NCBI GenBank assembly: GCA_003695215.1
Contig: RFIM01000077.1
Span: 1-8,167 of the forward strand
Direction of reading: 5' to 3'
Length of the DNA stretch: 8,167 bases
Origin: Chloroflexota bacterium
Lineage (GTDB): Bacteria > Chloroflexota > Anaerolineae > Aggregatilineales > UBA2796
Positions 1 through 6,885 of this stretch are shown piece after piece. Every line of letters begins with the position of its first letter. The stretch's first letter is position 1. The position numbers and the translations under genes were made by a program. Below the pieces are notes generated by a model that saw nothing but the letters and a program-made list of their open reading frames with translations, did not search any database and was not told the DNA's origin.

Positions 1-440
1 CCGTCAAGACACTCTGCGCGGATAGGACGCCAATGGCGCAGCACAGGCGCTGAATAAGGCGCCTCGGCGATCAGCTGGTCAAGCGCAGCGACGCCAACTT
101 CGGGCAGAAAGCACAGTCGACTTACCCAGCCATTACCTGGATTGAGCGGCACAGCATCGCCGAGCACGCTATGCTGCATGATGGCAGGCGCGCTGTACTT
201 GCGCTGATAAAGGGCGCGGATGATCTGGCGCAAGCGCATGTAATTGCTCGTGCCGCCGAAAGTCTCGATATAGGCGTGTTCATCTAACGCTGAGACGCCC
301 TGCACAGTGAACTGACCGCCGAGGCGTGCCGTCTCGCTGACCAAGACGGCATTCACGCCGAGCTCACAAGCGGCTAGATAAGCCGCTGTGCCACCTGTGC
401 TTGCGCCAATGATGGCGATATCGTAGTGCTGCGCGTTCAT
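1..440 (-). CDS. FAD-dependent oxidoreductase, N-terminal part (runs off left edge)
   Basis: Only the first 146 codons are in the window; the gene continues beyond position 1. The N-terminus reads MNAQHYDIAIIGASTGG, a beta-strand followed by a GxSxxG dinucleotide-binding turn (residues 12-17), the start of an FAD-binding Rossmann fold. Next come LGGQFTVQGVSALDEH (residues 40-55), an IETFGGT segment and a NPGNGWVS segment (100-107), all typical of the FAD_oxidored type of flavoprotein (PF12831-like). The reaction and substrate cannot be told from this part. The start is well supported: GGAGAGG lies just upstream (443-449), and the ATG overlaps the stop codon of the DUF4127 gene as ATGA, so translation is probably coupled. 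It is the third gene of the mannosidase operon, so oxidation of a sugar or sugar derivative is a reasonable inference, but no more than that. No signal peptide is seen; a cytoplasmic enzyme is likely. Confidence 0.86.
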   Translation of the reverse strand, partial: MNAQHYDIAIIGASTGGTAAYLAACELGVNAVLVSETARLGGQFTVQGVSALDEHAYIETFGGTSNYMRLRQIIRALYQRKYSAPAIMQHSVLGDAVPLNPGNGWVSRLCFLPEVGVAALDQLIAEAPYSAPVLRHWRPIRAECLD

Positions 441-1936
441 CGCCTCTCCAGATCGAAGTCCACCTCAAAAGTACGCTGCCAAGGCAGGCGAACACTGCCT
501 TGCGCCACACGCCATGTTTGGCCGAGGGTAGGCAGCTCAGCCAGACGTTCGTTCAGCGCCCGTTCGATGTAAGCGCAAGTTTCCACCATCAGATGCGGTG
601 CCGCCTCAGGCTTGCCTGTGCGCGCCGCTAGCCAGGCACGCACTTCGGCGCGCACGCCCTGCTGATACAAGTAATCTTCCACAAAGCGATGCGCTAGAAA
701 GTACTGCTGCGCTTGTGCGCCTTGCGCTGTGCGCGCCAAGCTGCTGGCAATGCCTTGTGCTAGCGCCGTGCCAATGGTATTGCCTGCCGTATTCCACGCG
801 CCATATGCGGCAAGCTGCCGCACATCCACTTTGGCAAACAGCTGTGCCATCAGGAAGGGATCGCTGCCATTCGGATAGGCGACATCGCACAAGATCACGC
901 GCCGCTCAGCGCGGAGCCAGGTTGCGATCTGCTCAGCGAATGCTGCCATTGGCGCGGCGCGATAGGCTTGCTCAGCCGCATAGGCCTCAGGTGAGAAGTC
1001 CAGTTCAGCCCCGATCCGCGATGGCGGATTGATCGCCACGATGAATTCTGCCTGCGCTTCACGCTCGACGATCACGCCGCCAATGGCGCGAATCTGCCGC
1101 TCGACCGTCAAACTGACGGCGCCATCTTCATAAGGCGCGACGCGATGCCGATCTTCGGGAATGGCGTAATGCACATAGAAGCGCGGCGCAGCCTTGAGCA
1201 GAGCGCGCACAGCCAGCACGCAGCCGATCTCATCAGCGCCGGGATACATCAACACCGAATCGGTCAAGCGCAGCCGCTTGCGCCACTGATCCAGCCAGGC
1301 TTTCTCCTGAGAGCCAAGTCCGTGAGGGCTAGTATCATCAGAGCTGATGACCAGCAGATCGAAAAGGCCCTGCGCCGCTAGACCGAGCGCTGCTAGGTTC
1401 ACCTGATGGTTCCGCAGCCGACGGCGCAAGAAATCTTGGCGATGCACCTCAGGAATCTCAGCCTCTAGCTCGGCGATCTGCTCAGCTACAGCCTGGCCTT
1501 CCGCAGCGCGATGCAGCAGCTGCGAATAGCGATGCAGCCGCCTGCCATAGCTTGACCAGTACTCAGGCTCTTCAAGGCTATCGTCAGCGTCGGGAATGCG
1601 CGTGATGACGTTGAAAGCATAGACCTTGCTCAGGCGCGGCCTTGCGCGCAGGCGCTCCAGGCGCGCAAGGCACTGCGCTGCTGCCTCATCAGTCGTGCGC
1701 GAGGCGATCAAGCCGCCATAAGCGAGCATATCTAGCGATAGGATCAGCGCCTCACAGCCAGGCGCTTGCGCCATCAGCCATTCGAGCAAGGCATCGCAAT
1801 TGGCGGGCGCTCGCTTGCGGCTGAGCAGCTCAGTGGGCGGCACGATCAGCGTGGCGTCGGCAATCTGCGCGATCAGCTGCGGATAGCGCACGTTCACAGG
1901 ACGCTCATCTAACGGAATAAGCACAAAGCGCGTCAT
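437..1936 (-). CDS. DUF4127 family protein
   Basis: This is a full-length (499 aa) member of the DUF4127 family, whose biochemical role is not established. Family-typical segments are visible in order: FVLIPLDERPVN at the very N-terminus, ALILSLDMLAYGGLIASRT (about residue 70), FNVITRIPDADDSLEEPEYW (about 112-131), LLVISSDDTSPHGLGSQEK (about 192-211), YPGADEIG, CDVAYPNGSDPF (about 350) and AYGAWNTAGNTIGTALAQGI (about 380). The many conserved Asp, Glu, Asn and His residues suggest an enzyme, possibly one using a metal, but this is inference. There is no signal peptide or membrane segment. The frame is open for 59 codons upstream, but that extension is Cys/Arg-rich and lies inside the mannosidase gene. 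I chose the ATG at 1936 because AAAGG (1943-1947) sits 6 nt before it and the family motif starts at once; the ATG at 1942 directly abuts that AAAGG. The gene follows the mannosidase by 10 nt and overlaps the oxidoreductase by 4 nt. Confidence 0.93.
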   Translation of the reverse strand: MTRFVLIPLDERPVNVRYPQLIAQIADATLIVPPTELLSRKRAPANCDALLEWLMAQAPGCEALILSLDMLAYGGLIASRTTDEAAAQCLARLERLRARPRLSKVYAFNVITRIPDADDSLEEPEYWSSYGRRLHRYSQLLHRAAEGQAVAEQIAELEAEIPEVHRQDFLRRRLRNHQVNLAALGLAAQGLFDLLVISSDDTSPHGLGSQEKAWLDQWRKRLRLTDSVLMYPGADEIGCVLAVRALLKAAPRFYVHYAIPEDRHRVAPYEDGAVSLTVERQIRAIGGVIVEREAQAEFIVAINPPSRIGAELDFSPEAYAAEQAYRAAPMAAFAEQIATWLRAERRVILCDVAYPNGSDPFLMAQLFAKVDVRQLAAYGAWNTAGNTIGTALAQGIASSLARTAQGAQAQQYFLAHRFVEDYLYQQGVRAEVRAWLAARTGKPEAAPHLMVETCAYIERALNERLAELPTLGQTWRVAQGSVRLPWQRTFEVDFDLERR

Positions 1937-1942
1937 GTTCAT

Positions 1943-1947
1943 CCTTT
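1943..1947 (-). promoter_or_regulatory. Ribosome binding site deciding the DUF4127 start
   Basis: AAAGG on the minus strand lies 6 nt before the ATG at 1936 and shares its first A with the stop codon of the mannosidase gene (TGA at 1949-1947). A second in-frame ATG at 1942 directly abuts it and is too close to be served well. Confidence 0.6.
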
Positions 1948-4900
1948 CATGATGCAAGGGCAACGCGCAGTGTGAGAATCTCGAACGGCTGCAAGGCAAA
2001 AGTGACGCTCTCGCCGTGCAGCGGCAGCGCTTCAAGCGGCTCTTCCAGCAAGCTGGCGCGCCACACAGCGCGGATCGGCACGCCGAAGCGCAGCTTGACT
2101 GTGCCGCGCGCATTGGTACAGCGGTATAGGCGTACGATCAGGTCGTCGCTCTCTTCAGCGCGCTTGACGGTCTCGACGATCACGGTTGGCGCACTGACGC
2201 TGAGCAAACTGAGTGGCGCTGCAGCAGGCTTGCCGCTGCTGGGCACGATCATGACAGGCGCGTTCAGACGGTAGGCTTCTGCGAAAGTCGTCAGCAGGCT
2301 CGGATCGGCGTGTGGCAGCAAGCTGTAGGTGAACGTATGCGTGCCGAGATCAGCGCTAGGATCAGGAAAGATCGGGCTTTTGATCAGCGTCAGGCGCAGG
2401 AGGTTCTCGCGCACGTCGTAGCCGTACTTGCAGTCGTTCAGCAAGCTGACGCCATAGCCGTACTCGCTCAGATCGGCGAAGAAATGCGCTGCTGCTTCAT
2501 ACTTCGCCTGTTCCCAGCTCGTGTTGCGATGCGTCGGTCGCTTGATTGTTCCCCATTGGATGTGATAGGTCGCTTCATCGGCGCGCACAGCCACAGGGAA
2601 AGCGACCTTGAGCAACGTCTGGCGCTCGCGCCATTCGATCTGCGTTTGGAAGTCTATGCGGCGGCTGTGCGCGTACAAGCTGACGCGCTGACGGATCAGG
2701 CTGCTTTTGATACGGCGCACGATCTCTAGCGTAGCGCGCAAAGGACCCGCCTCAAGCACGCGCACAGACTCAGCAGGCAAGGCGGTCTCAAAAGGCATGC
2801 CATCTAGTGGCTCGATGTTCCAAGCATCGAACATGCGCGGCGCATCGTGAAATGCTTGGAATTGATTGCCGATAGCGCCTTCTGCCAGCACTTGCCGTTG
2901 ATGCTCCTTGTCGTAAATGGCGATCAGATCGCCTGCAGCATCGAAGCTGAGCGTAAGAGAAGCGTTCTCAAGGCGCTCAGGCGTAGCGATCAGCGACGGT
3001 AAGCTCGGCGGGGCACCTTTAGCGGAGCGCAGCGGCGTCAGGCTGTAAGGCGGCAGAGCGGGCAGAGCGATCAGTGTGCCGTCGTCGGTCGCTTGCATCG
3101 GCAATGGCGCATCGCCAAGCCACAGGCACTGATCAGGCGGCAATTGCCCAATGAGCAAGGCGAGCGTCGGCGCGCTGACATAGATCGTGTTGACGGCGAG
3201 ATAATCGCCGCCGAGCGCTTGGCCAAGCGCTTCCAAAGCGGCGCTGCTGAGCTGATCGCAGGTCGCCTGCAGACGCGCGAACTCAGGACGCGCTTGATCG
3301 TAGACTTCGGCGATGCTGCTGCCAGGCAAGATATCGTGGAATTGATGCAAGCAGAGCGTCTGCCAGAGCGCGCTGAGCTGCGCCGCAGGATAGGCGCGCC
3401 CTGTATGGGCGTGCGCGAGCGCAGCCAGAAATTCTGTATCGTGCAGCGCGATCTCAGCCTTGCGATTGGCGCGCTTGATCCAGGCTTGGCTGGTCAGCGT
3501 GCCCTGATGAGTCTCTAGATACAGCTCGCCGCGCCAAACGGCCAGATGCTCGCCGTACTGCTCCAGAGCCTTGAAGAAATCGAGCGCGCGCGCCGTGCAT
3601 ACCTGTGGCACATTCGGGATCAGTTGCAGCGCCGCGATATTCTCAAGCATCTCAGGCGTCGGTCCGCCGCCGCCATCGCCATAGCCGTATACCATCAGCG
3701 CAAGCGGCACGCGCTCTTTATCGTGAAGGCGCGCCCACGACTCAATCACAGACTGCGCGTTGGCGTGCGCGTTATAGGTGGCCATACGCAACCAAAAGAG
3801 CATCGGCGTTGGTGTGAAGTGCGTCAACAGGCGCGATCCATCTAGGCCTTCCCACCAAAAGCTATCGTGCGGAATTTGGTTGTATTCATTCCAGCGCAAT
3901 TTGGTGGTGAAGAAATAGGGAATGCCTGCCAAGCGCGCTAACTGCGGCAAACTGGCAGGGAAACCGAACGTATCAGGCATCCATAGGATAGGCGAGTCGG
4001 CGTTGGCGCCGAAGTGCTGGCAGAAATAGCGCCTGCCCAGCAAGAACTGCCGCGCCAGGCTCTCGGCGCCACTGAGATTGCAGTCCGCCTCGACCCACAT
4101 GCCGCCTAGCGCTTCCCAGCGGCCTGAGCGCACCTGCTGACGAATGCGCTCGAACAGCTCAGGATAATCTTGCTGCACAAAGGCGTAGAGCTGCGGCTGA
4201 CTCTGCACGAAATGATAGTGCGGGAAGCTATCCATCAGCGAGAGCGCCGTTAGAAATGTGCGCGCAGCCTTGCCGCGAGTCTGCTCCAGCGTCCAGAGCC
4301 AGGCTGTGTCAATATGCGCATGGCCGACGGCGTAGAGCTGCATCGGATGCGCGTTTGGCATGTTTTCAAGCCTCTTCGCCAGCTCTGCAGCAGCTATCTG
4401 CACGCCATGCCTTTGCAGCGCGAGCAAGGCGCGCTCGAGCGCGGCGATCAGCTGGCTGCGCGGCGGGAACTCAGGCGGCGTGTGCTGCACGACCTCCAAA
4501 ACGTTGCGCGCCAGGCTGTAGAAGCGTGCTAGATCGGAATCTAGGCGTACTACAGCGCATGGCTGTAGGTAGTAGCGCTGACGGAAGTCGCGCTCCAGCG
4601 AGCCGCCTAGACCAGTCCAGCCGTGCAACAGAATTTCGTGCGCCTGACCGTCAAGTAAGCTTGAAGGCAAGAGAACTCGTGTGTGGCGTACGTCAGTGGA
4701 TGCTAGCAAAGCGCCATCGGCATAGACCAGTGCCTCAGGATGGACTTGGAAGTCGTCAGCTGGTTCGCCGAGCGGCAAATGCAGAAAGCTCGGTTGGGTT
4801 GTATCCCAGCCCGTTGGCACGCGCAGCTCAAAGCGCATCAGAAAGTCAGTCTGCCAGGTTCCCCAGTAATCATAGTAGGCAAGTGCCTGCCAATTGAGCG

Positions 4901-5051
4901 ACTCCAAGGCCACAGCTGAGAGCGGACGTCCATTGGGCAGCGGCGCGTAGTGCGGCGCAGGCAGGACGTGCCGATCCAGCACTAGGCGCTCTCGAACAAG
5001 CGCCAGTTGCTGAGCAAGCTGTTGGATGATCTGTGTTGCGCTATCTCTCAT
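1947..5051 (-). CDS. Alpha-mannosidase, glycoside hydrolase family 38
   Basis: This is a large (1034 aa) retaining, zinc-dependent exo-mannosidase of family GH38. All parts expected of the family are present: an N-terminal beta domain (about residues 1-235), the catalytic barrel starting at YAVGHAHIDTAWLW, a three-helix middle domain around HQFHDILPGSSIAEVY, and C-terminal beta domains. By homology to Golgi mannosidase II the zinc ligands are H246, D248, D360 and H572, with D360 in WMPDTFGF the catalytic nucleophile and D459 in YGYGDGGGG the candidate acid/base. No signal peptide is seen, so it probably acts in the cytoplasm on imported oligosaccharides. Linkage preference cannot be read from the sequence. 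It is the first gene of an operon with DUF4127 and an FAD oxidoreductase, under a promoter with a palindromic operator. An in-frame ATG at 5060 is the alternative start; I prefer 5051 because GAGAG lies 9 nt upstream of it but abuts the 5060 ATG. The gene looks intact. Confidence 0.97.
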   Translation of the reverse strand: MRDSATQIIQQLAQQLALVRERLVLDRHVLPAPHYAPLPNGRPLSAVALESLNWQALAYYDYWGTWQTDFLMRFELRVPTGWDTTQPSFLHLPLGEPADDFQVHPEALVYADGALLASTDVRHTRVLLPSSLLDGQAHEILLHGWTGLGGSLERDFRQRYYLQPCAVVRLDSDLARFYSLARNVLEVVQHTPPEFPPRSQLIAALERALLALQRHGVQIAAAELAKRLENMPNAHPMQLYAVGHAHIDTAWLWTLEQTRGKAARTFLTALSLMDSFPHYHFVQSQPQLYAFVQQDYPELFERIRQQVRSGRWEALGGMWVEADCNLSGAESLARQFLLGRRYFCQHFGANADSPILWMPDTFGFPASLPQLARLAGIPYFFTTKLRWNEYNQIPHDSFWWEGLDGSRLLTHFTPTPMLFWLRMATYNAHANAQSVIESWARLHDKERVPLALMVYGYGDGGGGPTPEMLENIAALQLIPNVPQVCTARALDFFKALEQYGEHLAVWRGELYLETHQGTLTSQAWIKRANRKAEIALHDTEFLAALAHAHTGRAYPAAQLSALWQTLCLHQFHDILPGSSIAEVYDQARPEFARLQATCDQLSSAALEALGQALGGDYLAVNTIYVSAPTLALLIGQLPPDQCLWLGDAPLPMQATDDGTLIALPALPPYSLTPLRSAKGAPPSLPSLIATPERLENASLTLSFDAAGDLIAIYDKEHQRQVLAEGAIGNQFQAFHDAPRMFDAWNIEPLDGMPFETALPAESVRVLEAGPLRATLEIVRRIKSSLIRQRVSLYAHSRRIDFQTQIEWRERQTLLKVAFPVAVRADEATYHIQWGTIKRPTHRNTSWEQAKYEAAAHFFADLSEYGYGVSLLNDCKYGYDVRENLLRLTLIKSPIFPDPSADLGTHTFTYSLLPHADPSLLTTFAEAYRLNAPVMIVPSSGKPAAAPLSLLSVSAPTVIVETVKRAEESDDLIVRLYRCTNARGTVKLRFGVPIRAVWRASLLEEPLEALPLHGESVTFALQPFEILTLRVALAS

Positions 5052-5074
5052 GGCTTTCATCTCTCAAGTTTAGC

Positions 5075-5098
5075 GCACACTGGTACATACCAGTATGC
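5075..5098. promoter_or_regulatory. Palindromic operator, GntR/HutC (DasR/NagR)-like
   Basis: The core at 5079-5094 reads, on the minus strand, ACTGGTATGTACCAGT: two perfect 7-bp arms around a TG centre. Including flanks, 10 of 11 position pairs match over 24 bp. The core agrees at 12 of 16 positions with the Streptomyces DasR site ACTGGTCTAGACCACT as I recall it, and carries the TGGT...ACCA half-sites common for GntR-family regulators. It begins 2 bp after the TATAAT box of the mannosidase promoter, so it covers the expected transcription start, a position suited to repression. The regulator itself is not in the window, and its ligand is unknown; a sugar or amino-sugar phosphate is a guess from family precedent. 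Confidence 0.72.
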
Positions 5099-5100
5099 TG

Positions 5101-5128
5101 ATTATAACGACACCTTGGACAAAGACAA
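5101..5128 (-). promoter_or_regulatory. Sigma70-type promoter of the mannosidase operon
   Basis: A perfect -10 box TATAAT (5106-5101) and a -35 box TTGTCT (5128-5123, 4 of 6 consensus) are 16 bp apart on the minus strand. The expected transcription start is near 5094, giving a leader of about 40 nt before the mannosidase start. The palindromic operator lies directly downstream. Confidence 0.7.
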
Positions 5129-5240
5129 GCGGCCAGCGAGGGCTGCGAGGCGCAGGCAAAACGTCAAGAAAGCGTAGGCTAAGCGTTGAGCAAGCGCATC
5201 ACAGCGGTATGCCAGAAGTAGAAAAATCTCGTTAATTGCC

Positions 5241-5269
5241 TTGACGTTCTCACCTGCCTTTCGTAAGAT
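5241..5269 (+). promoter_or_regulatory. Sigma70-type promoter of the WXG100-like gene
   Basis: TTGACG (5241-5246, 5 of 6 consensus) and TAAGAT (5264-5269, 4 of 6) are separated by exactly 17 bp. The expected start is around 5276, about 37 nt before the coding region. A small inverted repeat, TCACT-CGA-AGTGA (5269-5281), straddles that start point and could be an operator, though arms of 5 bp can arise by chance. Confidence 0.6.
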
Positions 5270-5312
5270 CACTCGAAGTGAGACCATCAACCAGGATTAG
5301 GATGCATCGGCT

Positions 5313-5711
5313 ATGCCGTCCATTGCCGTCAATCCCGAGAACTTGCAAGCCGTTGCGGCAGCGCTGAGAGCGCATGGCAGCCGCATTCAGAGCGCTATCG
5401 AAGCCATTGAATTAGAGATGCTGCGGCTCTCAACCGATCAATTCAGTGGTCAGCGTGCTGAGGCACTGCGGCTGCGCTTTCAGAGCGCACGGCAGCGCCT
5501 TATGCAACATGCCGCCATGCTGAGCAAATTCGCCGATCAGCTTGAAGAAGCTGCCGAGGCCTTTCGCCGCGCCGATGCTGCTGCATACAGCCCAAGCACA
5601 CCATCAAGCGGTTTTCAGATGGCTATCACCTTCAGCACAGGTGATCAGGCTGCGCGCGTGCAAGCAGCACAAGCCGCCATGCGCACAGTCACTTGGAGCA
5701 AACTCTGGTGA
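5313..5711 (+). CDS. WXG100-like (ESAT-6 superfamily) small helical protein
   Basis: The 132-aa product begins IAVNPENLQAVAAALRAHG, then forms two long amphipathic helices (about residues 7-41 and 48-88) joined by QFSGQRAEAL, the layout of WXG100/ESAT-6 proteins. The hallmark W-x-G is F-S-G here (44-46), and the C-terminal Y-x-x-x-D/E export signal may be represented by F84-R-R-A-D88, again with Phe for the aromatic. After the helical hairpin comes a tail of about 40 residues, polar and Ala-rich, ending TWSKLW. Typical members are about 100 aa, so the tail is an addition. WXG100 proteins are exported by type VII secretion or serve as structural modules; nothing here shows which applies, and no EssC/EccC-type ATPase is near. 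It has its own promoter; AGGA lies 10 nt before the ATG. It is convergent with holB, with 4 bp between the stops. Family assignment is by pattern, not by search. Confidence 0.75.
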   Translation: MPSIAVNPENLQAVAAALRAHGSRIQSAIEAIELEMLRLSTDQFSGQRAEALRLRFQSARQRLMQHAAMLSKFADQLEEAAEAFRRADAAAYSPSTPSSGFQMAITFSTGDQAARVQAAQAAMRTVTWSKLW

Positions 5712-5715
5712 CGCC

Positions 5716-6741
5716 TCACGGCGCTGCCAGCAGGCGCAAGCGCGGCAACTCTAGCATAAGCGCATCTAGCGCAAGGCGCGTGTTGACATTTGCCTGCAGG
5801 TAGCGAAGCGTGCGGCGCACTGCGAGAAGCGTCTGGTAGATTTCCTCAGCCTTCACTGAGCGCGCGATTTGCTCAAGGGCATGGCGCCGATCTCGGTTAG
5901 TGATCGACGCTGCAGCCGTGTGGTGCGCCAACAGCAACGCGTCGCGCCAGTAGCTCTGCCAGAGCGCCAGGAGAGTTGGCAAGGCGGCGCGATTCTCGCT
6001 CAGATGACGCGCACGCTCAAAGCGCAAGGTGCGGCTCTCGCCCAAGGCCCGTTCCAGCAGATCGAGCCATTCAGCACGTTGTTTGAGCAAGCTATCGTCC
6101 TTCAGGACGTCCAGCGCCCAGCCCATGCGGCCGCTGCTCAACTGTGCGATCAAAGCAGCGCGCTCGGGCTCGACCTTGTGCTGATCGATTAGCGCATCGC
6201 GGACAGTGACAACGGGCAATGGGCGCAGGTTCAAGAGCTGGCAGCGCGATTTGATCGTCGCCAAGAGCGACTCGGTTGTGTCTGCGGTCAGCAGCAACAG
6301 CACATGCGGCGGCGGCTCTTCCAGTGTCTTGAGCAAAGCGTCCATTGCCTGCGGACTGGCCTCGTGGAAGCGGCGCAGAATCAGCACGCGGTAACGCCCT
6401 TCCACAGGGCGCAAGGCCACAGCGCGCGTCAGCTCACGGATTTGCTCGATTCTCAGCGCGTTCTCTTGCGCCTCAATCAAGCTGAAGTCAGCATAGGTGC
6501 CTTGCGCGGTCATTTGGCAGGCGCGGCATAGACCACACGGACGCGCCACGTCGCTCAGGCAATTGACGGCCTGGGCGAAGGCGCGTGCGAAGGTTGTCTT
6601 GCCGATGCGCGGCACGCCGCTGATCAAGTAAGCGTGCCGCAAGCGTTCGGCGTTCAGGCTGCGCGTGATGTGCCGCACAGCCCACTCATGCCCGATGATC
6701 GGCCACTCAGGGCGGAATAGCGCGTTGCTCATGCTGCACAT
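5716..6741 (-). CDS. holB: DNA polymerase III, delta-prime subunit (clamp loader)
   Basis: The 341-aa product is the delta-prime subunit of the clamp-loader complex that places the beta clamp on DNA. It has the RarA/DnaX-like AAA+ core: IIGHEWAVRHI at the start, a P-loop GVPRIGKTT (residues 42-50), a zinc-binding module of four cysteines (C61, C69, C72, C75; the last three in CGLCRAC) followed by GTYADF, then DALLKTLEEPP (about 134-144) and the SRC motif (165-167) of clamp-loader subunits. The C-terminal 120 residues are helical, as expected for the collar. The length is close to that of E. coli delta-prime. The P-loop has Arg where Gly is usual, and the Walker B strand ends LRRFHE without acidic residues, in keeping with a subunit that does not hydrolyse ATP. 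The start is uncertain: ATG at 6741 is chosen, ATG at 6732 is the alternative, and neither has a strong ribosome site. Confidence 0.93.
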   Translation of the reverse strand: MCSMSNALFRPEWPIIGHEWAVRHITRSLNAERLRHAYLISGVPRIGKTTFARAFAQAVNCLSDVARPCGLCRACQMTAQGTYADFSLIEAQENALRIEQIRELTRAVALRPVEGRYRVLILRRFHEASPQAMDALLKTLEEPPPHVLLLLTADTTESLLATIKSRCQLLNLRPLPVVTVRDALIDQHKVEPERAALIAQLSSGRMGWALDVLKDDSLLKQRAEWLDLLERALGESRTLRFERARHLSENRAALPTLLALWQSYWRDALLLAHHTAAASITNRDRRHALEQIARSVKAEEIYQTLLAVRRTLRYLQANVNTRLALDALMLELPRLRLLAAP

Positions 6742-6752
6742 TTTGCCCGTTT

Positions 6753-6768
6753 TTGCACCTTTGTGCAA
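6753..6768 (-). promoter_or_regulatory. Inverted repeat in the holB leader
   Basis: On the minus strand TTGCAC-AAAG-GTGCAA forms a perfect 6-bp stem with a 4-nt loop. It lies about 5 nt after the predicted holB transcription start and ends 11 nt before the ATG at 6741. It could act as an RNA hairpin or as a protein-binding palindrome. The only purine-rich ribosome-site-like stretch of the leader (AAAGG) falls in the loop and first stem base. The function is unknown. Confidence 0.45.
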
Positions 6769-6779
6769 GACCCGTGGCT

Positions 6780-6808
6780 ATCATATTTCTCTAAGCCACT
6801 TTGGGCAA
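6780..6808 (-). promoter_or_regulatory. Sigma70-type promoter of holB
   Basis: On the minus strand TTGCCC (6808-6803, 4 of 6) and TATGAT (6785-6780, 5 of 6) are 17 bp apart. The expected start is near 6773, leaving a leader of about 32 nt to the ATG at 6741. The -35 box lies within the short palindrome CTTTG-GG-CAAAG (6799-6810). Confidence 0.5.
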
Positions 6809-6815
6809 AGGCTTG

Positions 6816-6845
6816 TTGCAAAAAGGCGATCTTTCTAGATAAGAT
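6816..6845 (+). promoter_or_regulatory. Weak candidate promoter of the PhnG-like gene
   Basis: TTGCAA (6816-6821, 4 of 6) and TAAGAT (6840-6845, 4 of 6) are 18 bp apart, upstream of the plus-strand gene at 6886. A short inverted repeat, TCAGG-GCAG-CCTGA (6845-6858), lies at the expected transcription start. The match is modest; the promoter is likely only because this is a divergent gene pair with about 145 bp between the starts. Confidence 0.35.
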
Positions 6846-6872
6846 CAGGGCAGCCTGAAGCTGACTTAAGCG

Positions 6873-6879
6873 AGGAGGG
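6873..6879 (+). promoter_or_regulatory. Strong ribosome binding site supporting a GTG start
   Basis: AGGAGGG is a full match to the 16S rRNA anti-Shine-Dalgarno core and sits 6 nt before the GTG at 6886. It is the strongest such site in the window and settles the non-ATG start of the PhnG-like gene. Confidence 0.8.
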
Positions 6880-6885
6880 TGTGCC

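Noticed and set aside
1937..2113. N-terminal extension of 59 residues on the DUF4127 frame
   Set aside because: The extension lies within the mannosidase coding region, is Cys/Arg/Ser-rich like out-of-frame translation, and the family N-terminus plus a well-spaced AAAGG support the start at 1936.
4256..4897. Plus-strand frame of 213 codons opposite the mannosidase
   Set aside because: It lies entirely antisense to a confidently identified GH38 gene, and its Arg/Ala/Ser-rich composition is typical of shadow frames in GC-rich DNA.
5102..5290. Minus-strand frame of 62 codons in the divergent promoter region
   Set aside because: It would start with TTG (or ATG at 5287) without a ribosome site, overlaps the promoters of both neighbouring genes, and its hydrophobic content shows no recognisable family pattern.
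5712..5723. Intrinsic terminator between the WXG100-like gene and holB
   Set aside because: The stem is only 4 bp and no run of T follows on either strand.
6742..6768. TTG start giving a longer HolB (nine more residues)
   Set aside because: The extra residues come from the leader hairpin, the TTG has no suitably spaced ribosome site, and ATG codons at 6741 and 6732 fit the family start better.
6753..6768. NtrC-type binding site
   Set aside because: The arms TGCAC/GTGCA resemble NtrC half-sites, but the spacing between them is too short and no sigma54 promoter is present.
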